Shown: positions 1 to 7,701, counted from the stretch's first letter. The stretch is DNA of 14,523 bases from Acanthaster planci (GCF_001949145.1 NW_019091558.1:445822-460344), one strand, 5' to 3'. Made by a program: numbers and translations. Notes: a model not told the origin generated them from the letters alone.

Positions 1-400
1 GTATTTGTAAGTCATCCAGCCCTGCATCACAGTGCCTGTACGCTCTGTACAAACTTGCCATTACCTCAGGTGTTACAGGCACTTTTGTCAGTAGAGTTGA
101 TGCTGTTAAACTCCTGTAGCCTTGTAGTGCCGTCTTGACCAACAGGCTATCTGTAGGTGATGATACTCCAGCTTAACTATGAGGGTTAGTTGACTGTGGC
201 TGATGCTGTGTATACTGCAGATTTGTGTATACTTGGGAGGAGTGAAGATATGTACAGGGAGAAATCAAGTAGCTCTATTGGAAAGACTGGCACCCTGGTC
301 TTGGAGGAGGCCTACAACTCCCACTTTCTCCAGGAAGAAATGTATTGTTTTTGTAGTGGATGGCACTTTTGCTGATGTGAGTACATCGGGAGAAGATTGA
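1..400 (-). pseudogene. Tyrosine recombinase, N-terminal part, Ngaro type (broken, truncated by window edge)
   Basis: The minus strand carries two stretches in different frames that together look like the core-binding domain of a Ngaro recombinase. The upstream stretch (about 190-345) contains YISSWRKWEL, then VPVFPIELLDFSLYISSLL and KSAVYTA; it has an internal TAG just after KWEL and a TAA near 195. The second stretch (about 173 down to 1) reads AGVSSPTDSLLVKTALQGY, followed by KVPVTPEVMASLYRAY and LDDLQI, with no stop to the window edge. These match the family pattern of a W-x-K-W helix, an FP...LY helix, a PTD...VK.AL.G segment and the KVPVTPEV linker that precedes the catalytic domain. 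The Arg/His-x-x-Arg/Tyr catalytic residues would lie beyond base 1 and are not visible. At least one frameshift (near 170-195) and one nonsense change make it non-functional. Confidence 0.75.
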
Positions 401-473
401 GGGTGAGATGTGTTGCAGGTTGAGGTTGCTGAGGCTGTCAGACAGCTTCATCCATTTATCTGGAATTTAGGAA

Positions 474-650
474 GTTGCTCTCGGTGCCCACAAATGGGGA
501 GGGCATGAAAATTGAAAAAGTAACCCGATTTGCTTCCGATACCCAGAAATGGGATGGATATTGAAATCAAGAAAGCATCCAAAGTTGCTTTCAGTACCCG
601 CAAATGGTATGGACATAGGTCAACAAAGCAGCAAACCGTGCTTTCTGTGG
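474..650. repeat. 55-bp tandem repeat, about 3.2 degenerate copies
   Basis: Three consecutive units start at 474, 529 and 584, exactly 55 bases apart, and a fourth begins near 639 before decaying. Each unit opens with a TTGCTTnCnGTnCCC-like core, continues with (c/g)AAATGGnnnGG(A/G) and ends in an A-rich stretch such as GAAAAAGTA or CAAGAAAGCA. The units differ at many positions, so the array is old. It lies in the extra DNA between the Ngaro RNase H tail and the recombinase. I see no coding sense in it. Confidence 0.7.
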
Positions 651-978
651 TAACTTCTTTTTTTAATTAATACTGTAAGGGGCTAACCCAAGATAAAACC
701 TCAATCTAGAAACAAATAAGCACGGGTGATTTGAATATTCATCAAGAATTTGAATATGTAAAGTCAGGGATTCTTAAACTAGTTTGTCGCCCAATGTTGT
801 TCTGAACTTTACAGTTCAGCACTCGGTGGCCACGTAAAACCCCCACCTTGCAGAGGAACCGTGGGGGCAACTTGGGTGTTGGACAAGGGCCACGCCCCCC
901 TCTTTCCCGATCAAGTCTATATTTAAGAATCCTGTCACAGGCTTGTTTGTGGGGATGGACGGGTTGAGGGAAGGCAGG
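651..978. other. Non-coding spacer with a GC-rich hairpin
   Basis: No open frame with recognisable content. A perfect 7-bp inverted repeat CCCCCAC (840-846) / GTGGGGG (861-867) with a 14-base loop, and a smaller GAACT-TTAC-AGTTC hairpin (about 803-816), stand out from the AT-rich surroundings. A TATATTTAAG run lies at about 911-920. This is part of the roughly 1-kb block that separates the RNase H tail from the recombinase and may be element-derived (for example the B part of split direct repeats), but I could not match it to another segment in the window. Confidence 0.35.
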
Positions 979-1124
979 TCACAGCTGCTCAACCGAGAAT
1001 GAGTTTAATCAACAACTCCCGCAATATATACGGCACTATTGGAATGCATTATGTAACACTTGAGAATGCACTCTAATGATGCGCAAAGCACCTGTCATGC
1101 AATAATGACAAGAAAAATAACTTT
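979..1124 (-). repeat. Terminal-type direct repeat, copy 1
   Basis: About 146 bases that align base for base, with scattered substitutions, with 3996-4139. Shared blocks include TCACAGCTGCTCAAC at the low-coordinate edge, CAACAACTCCC, the AATATATAC core, GCACTATTGGAA, CACCTGTCATGCAA and AGAAAAATAA. Both copies have the same orientation. Similarity stops sharply at 979 and 3996, and more gradually at the other end. On the minus strand each has a TATA-like core (TATATATTT in copy 2) followed by GTTGTTGATT. Copy 1 sits inside the interrupted Ngaro element, between RNase H tail and recombinase, which is not where a terminal repeat of an intact element would lie. Confidence 0.75.
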
Positions 1125-1425
1125 CTTCCTCCATGCTTCCATTAGAAAATAATTTTCTTTTCTAAATCTCCCTCATGTCACAAAAATAACCAAACCAAAA
1201 ATAAAGAGATCTGTGGAAGCCAAACTTTTGAACAAGTAGCACAATGGAGTGGCTTGTTGCCTAGCAAGTTGCACTCCTGAGAATACGAAAAGAGGGAAAA
1301 GCCTAACCAGCTGCGATCAGGACACTCATGGTTCACATGGATATAAACATCCGTTTCAATTATGCACACAGGTAGGCACTGGCGGTATCTATAACTTCAT
1401 ATATAAAAAGCACTGTCGGGGAATT
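1125..1425. other. AT-rich spacer, no gene recognised
   Basis: Between repeat copy 1 and the end of the Ngaro post-RNase H domain. Nothing resembling recombinase, RNA gene or further repeat copy is visible. Short chance open frames exist on both strands but have no recognisable motif. Confidence 0.4.
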
Positions 1426-1964
1426 CTAAGTTTTGTTGTACTCGAACCTCAATGCCAAACAGGAGAAAGAGAGTCTCGCCTGGAATGCGAAATTTGAACC
1501 CAATGTAGGAAGAGTAAGGGAAATGTACATTTCTCTCCAATCGACTATCCTAGAATGGAAATGTATGCCGTCTGGGCATAACAACGGCCAGAGCGAAGCA
1601 GATAGCCATTTAGGGATGACCAATGTGCCATTTACCTCATTTGCAACAATGTGTTTAACCAACTGAATTATGAGGGAAACGGGGGGATAGAAATAGTAAT
1701 TCTCATTTTGCCAGCTCTGGCAAAAGGCATCTTTGTCACTGACTCCTTTGCACCAAAACCTTGTGTTAAACTATTTAATCTGTGTGTTGCGTGGAGAAGC
1801 AAATCTATAGTATGAGGTCCGCTCAGGTGATCTATTTGCTTGAATGATTCATTGTCAATGGCCCAATTGTCAAAATTTTCAAACGTGCTAATTTGATCGT
1901 CTAGTTTGTTTTTGTTTTTAGGTAACCATTCCAGTAGAATGATGTATTTTGTCTTTTGTCTCAT
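1426..1964 (-). pseudogene. Ngaro pol, conserved domain after RNase H (broken)
   Basis: Two adjoining minus-strand stretches carry the segment that follows RNase H in Ngaro/DIRS polyproteins. The first (1668-1964) includes EWLPKNKNKLDDQIS, FENFDNWAIDNESF and SGPHTIDLLLHATHRLNSL. These match the family pattern W.P...N..AD.IS.....DW.....F......GPHTID.FA...N...... The second (1426-1662) continues with GTLVIPKWLSASLWPLLCPD, the hallmark 'lvvPkWpsa.fWPll' stretch, and ends with a LALRFE-type terminus before a stop near 1430. A stop and frame change between 1662 and 1668 separates the two. The N..AD (metal-binding Asp) motif reads N-K-L-D-D here. The end near 1430 is where the polymerase frame normally ends and the recombinase frame would be expected to begin. 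Confidence 0.8.
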
Positions 1965-2023
1965 CTTATCTCAAGTGCAAGATAGTGTAAATTGGGGTTA
2001 GTACTACAGCAGGAACATTTGAA

Positions 2024-2332
2024 TTATTGCCAATTAATGATGTCAAGGGCGACCAGACCCTGCATCTTGGATAGTATATGATGGACTGCAACTAACTCAT
2101 GCCATGTTGAGCTATTTAGGTTCTCCGACTCAGACCAAGTGCCGTGAAATTTCAAGTTTGGATAATTTGCCACGAAACCATTATCACCGTTGTTGCTGGT
2201 GTCCGAATAGACAGTTATAGAAGGCACGAGTTGAAATTGGATGGTATAGCTGTTTAGTTGAAAAGTTTTTGGCCCAAAATTTGAGCTCAGAGATGGGTGC
2301 GTCTCATAGGACCACGGTGTCAGACCAATCAT
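2024..2332 (-). pseudogene. RNase H domain of Ngaro pol
   Basis: A 102-codon open stretch containing SITVYSDTSNNGDNGFVA and WSESENLNSSTWHELVAVHH. The pattern 'vySDaS..g.Gg......w...e...sStwrEl.Av...l' is the RNase H core of YR retrotransposons. The first catalytic Asp (in YSDTS) and the Glu (in WHEL) are present. The role in an active element would be to degrade RNA in the RNA-DNA hybrid during reverse transcription. It is separated by stops from the RT part at higher coordinates and from the post-RNase H tail at lower coordinates, so it is a fossil. The open frame is unusually long for neutral decay in AT-rich DNA, which suggests modest age. Confidence 0.8.
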
Positions 2333-2368
2333 TTCTAGATTTGGGAGTTCTGTACGAGTAACGAGTCA

Positions 2369-3110
2369 TTAATCTAGCCACTGGACCTCAAGCTGGGGCC
2401 ACTGAATTTGTCCTGTAAAACATGGGACAAGTTTTACCGGTACGCGTCTTTCAGTTTTGTGAATTGAAAGAAAATGTATCGCCAAAACTATAGAAAGAAG
2501 TTTGTCTATTTTTGCCATGGGTACACTGAACTGGAATGTTTCGGAATCGATGATTACGCCCAAATATTGTATTCTCTGGGCAGAGCTCCGTAAGCACTTT
2601 GTTTTGCTCAGGACAAAACTACTGCGCCTAATCCTATCTTGAAAAATGGATCTAGTGGAATTCGTGGAATCAAGATCAGGTTTATAGTATGAGACCATCA
2701 TCTATAAATACATGTAGACGAGTATTTCCCGTCTACGCCAGTAATTTACTAATGGTCTATTAAGCTTGGTGAACAAATGACATGTGCAGCTTAAACCCAA
2801 TGGAAGGAATGTGAAAGCAAAACATGTCAATACTGAATCTTGATGAAGCCCTGCAGGAAAAACCCACGTATTTTTGACGGATGGGAAAATATCAACACGG
2901 TGGTAACCTGACTATAGGTCACAAGAAAAATAGAATTGGTCTCGATCTAGGGATGGTGCAATATGATGGAGGTCTTCATACTGAATTTTTCTTTCCAGAG
3001 CAACTTATTTGGGTGTCTCAAGGAAGGAACCAAAAGGAGCTTCTTCTCTTCGGCCATGGTCAGTGGGTTACAGCAATAGGGAACAGAAAGAGTTTCAACT
3101 ATGCGTGTTT
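2369..3110 (-). pseudogene. Reverse transcriptase domain of Ngaro pol (several frameshifts)
   Basis: From high to low coordinates the minus strand shows: LLLVPSLRHPNKLLWKEKF (about 2980-3040), matching 'LvlDlRhvNk.lwk.kf'; then, in another frame, IQYEDL and, after a TAG, SGYHRVDIFP (about 2878-2907), the motif A region 'fDLksGYHhvdif'; then FAFTFLPFGLS (about 2787-2820), the 'vLPFGLs.aP' motif B region; WRRREILVY; and a FIDDGL box at about 2691-2708 in yet another frame. The 2369-2701 stretch then gives SKTKCLRSSAQRIQYLGVII, the typical 'sk.KC.w.P.q...wLG' segment. At least three frame changes and two in-frame stops are visible. The FIDD catalytic pair itself is intact at the codon level. This is an RT of the YR (DIRS/Ngaro) clade rather than a LINE. 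Confidence 0.85.
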
Positions 3111-3369
3111 GCAAATTAAATCAACAAAGTGAGGATGATTCAAGCTAAATTTGTTATTTTCCAGGCAAACGGGTGAGGGTTCCAAATAAAAAGGCAAATT
3201 GTAACCAAACTGTACGACATCTAGTATAAAGAAACCAGCTTTTTGGTAATCTTTCCAACATGAAACGCAAGGTTTCAGTTTACCTTTAACCCTTAAGGGT
3301 GCATCCTTAGTTGTCTCACTAGTGAGGTTTGCTTTCAGCTCTCAGTCTCTATGGGTGGGCTGTGTCAGA
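3111..3369. other. Spacer between Ngaro gag and RT remnants
   Basis: The minus strand is stop-rich here. It probably corresponds to the gag end / RT start of the element, but no motif is clear enough to assign. A short plus-strand open frame from 2881 to 3132 is the antisense of the RT and not a gene. Confidence 0.35.
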
Positions 3370-3957
3370 GGCTCCTCTAGAAACTGCTAGGAGCTGTCTT
3401 GTCTGGGGAGTGCTCCCAGGGAGGAACTGTGATCCTGCACTGAAAACATGTCCAAAATTCAGGGCGGTAGGTGTTGGTAGCCCCGAAGGAACAACAAGAA
3501 AAAGGAGAAGCAGCTTGACATGTAGGGAACCAACGGGGCCAGGCCTTGGCCTTCTTTGCAAGCTCTACCATCTTCATGGCCACTGATTTTTCTGCTCTCT
3601 TAAGTCTTTTCTTCTTCTTGTCTGCGAGGACGTCGGTAACGTACTCTCTTGTGGTGAGTGGTCTGCCAGCTTGATGAGCTTTTTGTGTCGCTTGACGGCA
3701 TAGAGTATGGCATGGAGTAGTTGCTTGGCTGCCTCGATGTCACTGACGTTGATCAAATCTATGGAGGATTCAGCCTATGCCTCAATGTTAAGCAAGTGTT
3801 TAAAATGATCTTTATTGCCATCGCTCTAGAAATCGGCTCCTTCCATACGTTGCTTCTTAAAAGCAGACTTGACCTTAGCGTCTATACAACTCGCCAACTG
3901 CCTTATTGTGAGCAAAATATCTTGATTTAAGGCCTGATCCGGGTTGGTCGACATCAT
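3370..3957 (-). pseudogene. Ngaro gag-like protein (broken)
   Basis: A tandem ATG ATG at 3952-3957 opens a minus-strand frame (MMSTNPDQALNQDILL, then SCIDAKVKSAFKKQRMEGAD) that continues with two internal stops through KDHFKHLLNIEA and INVSDIEAAKQLL to AVKRHKKLIKLADHS. After a frame change it gives REYVTDVLADKKKKRLKRAE, then a lysine-rich stretch (MKMVELAKKAKA), and at about 3440-3480 a short C-x-x-C (FWTCFQC) remnant of what is usually a zinc knuckle in this family. The 'GNKdqf.fn...e....a...i...d...ak..l......rhKLIklADrS..gw..v.eYv.ddlA....dekri.kAe' layout is typical of Ngaro gag. In an active element it would package the RNA. Here the stops and frameshifts break it. Start choice: the first ATG 38 bases downstream of the terminal-type repeat. 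Confidence 0.75.
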
Positions 3958-3995
3958 CTTGTGTACATTGAAATGAAATGGTTATCAAGTGTAGA

Positions 3996-4139
3996 TCACA
4001 GCTGCTCAACGGCAAGTGAGTTGAATCAACAACTCCCGAAATATATACTGCACTATTGGAACGCGTTACATAACACGTAAGAATGCGCTCTAATGGCACA
4101 CGAAGCACCTGTCATGCAACAATGAAAAGAAAAATAATT
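3996..4139 (-). repeat. Terminal-type direct repeat, copy 2 (likely 5' end and promoter of the Ngaro element)
   Basis: Homologous to 979-1124 in direct orientation. It lies 38 bases upstream of the gag ATG pair on the minus strand, the place expected for the 5' (A1) repeat of the split direct repeats of Ngaro. On the minus strand it contains AGTATATATTTCGGGAG, a TATA-box-like core, followed by GTTGTTGATTCAACTC, so it may have held the element's promoter and 5' untranslated region. Similarity to copy 1 fades beyond about 4139, which I take as the element's 5' limit; no target-site duplication could be defined. Confidence 0.6.
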
Positions 4140-4198
4140 TAATGCTCACTGGCATTCTTTTCTCTTTACTTTTGAATGTATATATAACTTAATAATCC

Positions 4199-4410
4199 AG
4201 TCTCCAGGTTTTTAGCCTCAGACAAGTAGGCTTTTCTTTCAGTCTCAGACAAGCAGGTCTGTATTAAGGCCTGCAAGTCTCAGTCCCAGACCTCTTGGTC
4301 CCTAAGTCTTTGGTCTAAGTTTCCAAGTCCCATTCTTAACCTTGGTCTCCAGGTCTTGGTGGCAATCTTGGACCTTCAGTTCTTGATCTACAGCTGTCAG
4401 TCTTAATGCT
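4199..4410. repeat. CT-rich degenerate repeat with AGTCTC/CAGAC motifs
   Basis: About 210 bases dominated on the plus strand by variants of AGTCTC, CCAGGTCTTGG and CTCAGACAAG. The ten-base word CTCAGACAAG occurs at 4217 and again at 4244 (27 bases apart), and (A/C)AGTCT(C/T) recurs many times at irregular spacing. No fixed period holds across the region. It is best described as an old, slipped minisatellite or low-complexity tract in intronic DNA. Confidence 0.5.
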
Positions 4411-5680
4411 GGTGAAAAAGCTCTATGCTAATCTAATAGTACATGCAGGAAGCTCAACCAGTGAAACTTCACGTTTAGGGATTTTTTTCATGAAAAAGAA
4501 ACAAACTACAAGTATCTAGGTACACAACCAGTACAGGATTTTGGAACTAATCCAATCGAAACCAGTGTGTGGACATCCCACACAGTCACAGATCGTGAAC
4601 TGATCACGTGATGTGCTACAAGCGCACATGCATCATTCACGTGTTACTGGCACTGGCGATGTTGCTGGGCTGCAAAAACATGATGGATAACGGTAATCTT
4701 TCCCACAATTGACGTATCATGTCTACTGCATTGTAGCCACGATGGTACTAGAATGCACCAATTATTGTAGGAGATGTGCTTTGTGTGGGGACATTGAAGC
4801 ACTGTGTATGCTCCCATACACTACTCTCTTCACTCTAACCATGATAGACCCCCCTCCCGGCTTATTAGACTTCTGTTGGTGCTCCCATCTATATGCTTCT
4901 GGAACACGAGTATGCTCTGATCGCTGTTTCTGCAATCCGAATTTACATTGCTGTTTTAAAAACACTCATGCCACTGTCCCTTTTCGTCTGCTCTTCAATC
5001 TTGTCAGTGCTTTTCAACAGTATTTGATGGAAATAATTTCTTGAAATTCAACCAGTCAACAAAACCAAAAGTGGTTTATGAATCCCAGGTTTCTCTTTTA
5101 AATGAGTTTGTCATAAATCCTAGTCCCTCCCCCCCCAAAAAAAGAGGTAAACAAAGGACATCACAGGTAATAATTTTCCTTGAAATTTAATATTCAATTC
5201 ACTGTTCACCTGTTTAAATTTGTTGAAGTGTTAACTGTGAAATAGAGAAACAGTATATCCTCCAATTAAATGTAGTGTAGTTATCCACCTTCATGCTGTT
5301 CTTAGAACTCACTGAGCCAGAATTACATGACAGGTCTACTACAAAATAACTGAATACAAATACTTGAGCCAGGCTGAGAAAATGCGAGATGACACTTGAG
5401 TGTCAAATCGAATGCAGTTGCCCTGCATGAGTAAGTACGGGGGAAGGGGGAGGGTTGTCCAATGTGCTGAATGTGAGTGGAGCTAAATGCTGGTTCATGG
5501 TCCCGCCACTGGAATGTATGCATGGAACCATTTTCAACCACTCTCATCGCCGGAACAAATCTATACATATCTTATGTTTGGGGAGTAGTAATATGTACGA
5601 GTGTGACATCACTTTCACAGCCAATGGTTTGTCTGGATTTTACTCCATAGGGATCAAAATTTCATAATTCAGATACTTAC
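4411..5680. other. Presumed CDK10 intron, no feature recognised
   Basis: AT-rich, with frequent stops in all frames except a 111-codon cysteine-rich open frame on the plus strand at 4709-5044, which has no recognisable domain and no splice or promoter context. An oligo-C/oligo-A run lies near 5127-5143. The next exon of the kinase (the hinge segment that follows the glycine-rich lobe) should lie downstream of 5681 on the minus strand, but I could not find it here, so the intron probably continues to lower coordinates. Confidence 0.4.
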
Positions 5681-5783
5681 CTGTCAAGATGGCTGCCAAC
5701 CACTACTTCCTTCAGTTCAACCACATTTTCATGCCGTAAGTTGATCAACAAGTTGATCTCACGCAAGCCACTTATGGGAAGGC
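5681..5783 (-). CDS. CDK10: Cyclin-dependent kinase 10 (CDK10-like), one internal exon
   Basis: A 103-nt minus-strand exon. The acceptor is TTTGGGTTGTTTAATAG ending at 5784; the donor is GACAG/GTAAGTATC starting at 5680, a near-perfect consensus. Read with a codon split G/GC at the start and AG/N at the end, it is fully open and encodes [20 protein letters not shown], followed by [13 protein letters not shown]. The PISGLRE helix is the CDK10 version of the PSTAIRE cyclin-binding helix and keeps the Glu that pairs with the catalytic Lys; the VELKEVVVG stretch is beta-4/beta-5 and separates CDK10 from CDK11 (IVTVREIVVG). It corresponds roughly to residues 78-111 of human CDK10. The family pairs with cyclin M (CCNQ) in the nucleus and phosphorylates targets such as ETS2. 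No other exon of this gene was recognised in the window. The lack of stops, intact phase and strong donor argue against a processed pseudogene; a duplicated exon fragment cannot be excluded. Confidence 0.85.
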
Positions 5784-5989
5784 CTATTAAACAACCCAAA
5801 AGAAAATTTTAAGTCATAGGGTCTTGCAGTTCAAGCGTGAATGAACACAAACAACTAGGCTACGGTTGTTGGATTACAACACATTCTGGAAGATGAAATG
5901 AGACATGATATTGGTCTTCATATGAAATATTAAAAGATTTGTATACTTTGTGCTTGCTGAGAGCTTGTGAATAAAGAACCTTCATGAAC
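5784..5989. other. Presumed CDK10 intron upstream of the exon
   Basis: Includes the polypyrimidine-rich acceptor region (5784-5800). Otherwise AT-rich with no recognisable element. Confidence 0.45.
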
Positions 5990-6297
5990 TTGGTCAAGTG
6001 GGGCTTCCTTCTTTTTGCAGGTAGGCTTCCAGTGCCTTCTGCTGAGCCCTCTTCCTATGCGGCGCTTCTTGTACTTAACTGCATGCTGTATCAATGCTTT
6101 CGCTCCAGAAGTACCGTACTTCTCCAGGGTCGGAAAGCTTACGAAAGCAGTCGCCCACCACATGCTCATCTTCCATTTCAGCAGTAATAATTTGTCACAC
6201 TACAACCAGTTCCACTTGTTTTTTACCGATATATCAATCTCTTTCGGATCGGCAGCCCCCCGCTCAACGAACTTCAAGTTCCTTCCTTCTGCCATGA
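5990..6297 (-). pseudogene. Zinc-finger-like N-terminal fragment, frame-broken; possibly from a DNA transposon
   Basis: From an ATG at 6295-6297 the minus strand reads MAEGRNLKFVERGAADPKEI followed by DISVKNKWNWL and a TAG. In a shifted frame it goes on with MEDEHVVGDCFRKLSDPGEV and RYFWSESI. In a third frame (5990-6100) it gives KYGTSGAKALIQHAVKYKKR and ends in a Lys/Arg-rich stretch. The succession 'nkWnWle..D.......fRKl..Pg...C..C...I.YgssG.kaL..Ha...kH' resembles the single zinc-binding module found at the N-terminus of many invertebrate transposase-related proteins. Here the Cys positions are largely lost (one is replaced around YFW) and only the QHA histidine is visible, so it cannot be functional. 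The family assignment is an inference from the overall pattern, not a recognised gene. It lies in intron DNA in the same orientation as the kinase exon. Confidence 0.35.
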
Positions 6298-7323
6298 TTT
6301 TGATTATTTTGTTTCCTGAGTGCATGTATGTACGTACGTACAACGGGGCACTTCGACCATGTAGAGTACATGCACACGTACTAATTTTCAAAAGCCACTT
6401 CGCACATGGCCAGCCATGCAACCTCGAGCCTTACAGCCCTGTCAAAAATTGATGTCTCTATGAAATATGGACCCATTCAGAGTAATGCACATGTGTATGT
6501 ATGATAATTAGGAGAATGGCCAGTCATGTGAGAGGAATTAACCAATAACAGGTAAGAGTCTGATTTTTGTGGACACAGGGCATTCACTTGAAGTGGCTGT
6601 GGCAAAGCGCTAGCTAGCGACAGCACTCTTCACTGGTTCCCTCCTTTGGTCACGCAAAGAGAATTCAGGTTTTGTGGGAATCTACAAAATTAATTCCTCA
6701 TACTTTTTGAAGGGTCCCGAAGCGTCATGTAAATCAAATTGTTTCAACATACAAATGTCACTCAGTTTTAAAGAAGTTTTGAGCGTCGCGTGGTCAACTA
6801 ACATTTACCCCCCTACAACTTACCCCCCAAATTTTATTCCATTTTTACAGTAAACTCAGAGACCACAAATTTGAAGGTGAAAAAAACGGAATTCCGATTA
6901 AACCAGGGAGATTCCCAACCCTGATGATTGTAGGCCAGTAAATACATGTAGGTCAAAAATTACCTGCATGGACCGAATCAAAATTTGCACGTTGTCAAAT
7001 TCTGTGCTATTAGAGCATTTTGTGGCATGTGGACTGGGTGATCTGTTAAGGAGGAGGATGGAGTCTACATGTACTAGCAGGACTGCCAGCTTGTATTTCT
7101 CAAAGTATCAAACCAAAGGGAGCCCTCCAAAACACTCTATTTTCCAATGGAGTGTAGGCATCAATTTCCAAAATGGTGATGGGCCTCATCACTGTTTGGA
7201 GGGGTAATTTTCTCTGAAGGGGAATATCTGCAAAAGTCACTGGTTTAGTTGCTGAAAACTGAAAAGAAAATGAAAGATGAGGAAGTGAGCTTTAATTTGA
7301 CATGTGTTTGAACACCCAAAAAA
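6298..7323. other. Unassigned intronic DNA
   Basis: No coding motif, RNA gene or repeat array recognised. Small features: an alternating GTATGTACGTACGTAC tract at about 6325-6342; a canonical-looking plus-strand AACAG/GTAAGAG donor word at 6547-6557 with no exon evidence before it; and oligo-C runs near 6800-6830. The 79-codon plus-strand open frame at 6968-7207 has no recognisable content. Confidence 0.35.
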
Positions 7324-7684
7324 TCTCCCCCCACCTAATGTGGGTTGAGTCTACTACTGCATACCTACCAGATTACCAATACATATGCATTATTTCCTAG
7401 TCCATTACTTCCATTCAATAAAATCTTGATCACTAATAGTGCACCCTCACTCACTCGCCCCTCCCGAAGGCGTCAGCCATGACCATCCTCTTTTTCAATG
7501 CGCAAAGTGTACCAAGGCCGTATGGGCAGGAGGGAGGGAGATTGGTAATCAGGTAGGTATGCAGTAATAGATTCAACCCGCATTAGGAGGGGGGAAAGTC
7601 TACTGCCTGCAACCTACGCAGATTACCAATATATATGCAGAATAGCACCGAACTTGTGGACGGTGGGAAGGCGAGGATGCACTA
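7324..7684. repeat. Cluster of inverted and direct repeats at the 3' end of the DIRS-like element
   Basis: Arm 1 (7324-7380) begins TCTCCCCCCACCTAATG and ends GATTACCAAT. Arm 2 (7541-7595) is its reverse complement with only a few mismatches (ATTGGTAATC ... ATTAGGAGGGGGGA). Arm 3 (7597-7642) repeats the inner part of arm 1 in direct orientation (AGTCTACTGCCTGCAACC ... GATTACCAATATATATGCA), so arms 2 and 3 face each other almost back to back and can form a long hairpin. A further inverted pair lies at 7437-7465 (AGTGCACCCTCACTCACTCG) and 7665-7684 (GGGAAGGCGAGGATGCACTA). DIRS elements end in inverted terminal repeats plus an internal complementary region that guides circle formation, which this cluster could represent. 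The alternative is a MITE of about 270 bp with 57-bp terminal inverted repeats inserted at the element's end. Confidence 0.7.
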
Positions 7685-7701
7685 ACCACATCTATGTACC
7701 A

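Larger units (their letters stand above)
1..4139 (-). mobile_element. Ngaro-like tyrosine-recombinase retrotransposon, degenerate, 3' end outside window
   Basis: Read on the minus strand, the segment shows in order: a terminal-type repeat, gag, reverse transcriptase, RNase H, a conserved post-RNase H domain, and the start of a tyrosine recombinase. That order and the sequence flavour are those of Ngaro elements (DIRS order), which integrate with a tyrosine recombinase instead of a DDE integrase. What is seen: several motifs typical of the group, each in short open stretches separated by stops and frame changes. What is inferred: all belong to one original insertion. The main complication is about 1 kb of additional DNA between the RNase H tail (ends near 1430) and the recombinase (starts near 400), which includes a second copy of the terminal-type repeat. 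The boundaries are approximate; the left end of the window cuts the element. Confidence 0.75.

Noticed and set aside
1249-1666. Plus-strand open frames at 1249-1497 and 1433-1666
   Set aside because: They overlap the minus-strand post-RNase H domain or non-coding spacer and show no motif.
4709-5044. 111-codon cysteine-rich plus-strand open frame, possible small secreted protein
   Set aside because: The cysteines are irregular, the N-terminus is not a clear signal peptide, no splice or promoter context is visible, and the codon pattern looks like chance AT-rich sequence.
6547-6557. Plus-strand AACAG/GTAAGAG splice donor
   Set aside because: There is no open, motif-bearing exon before it on the plus strand and no matching acceptor context.
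7476-7520. Minus-strand IEKEDG word resembling the end of the preceding CDK10 exon (KEKDG)
   Set aside because: The upstream residues do not match the VALKKVRMD stretch, the would-be donor GTCATG is poor, and it lies within the inverted-repeat cluster.
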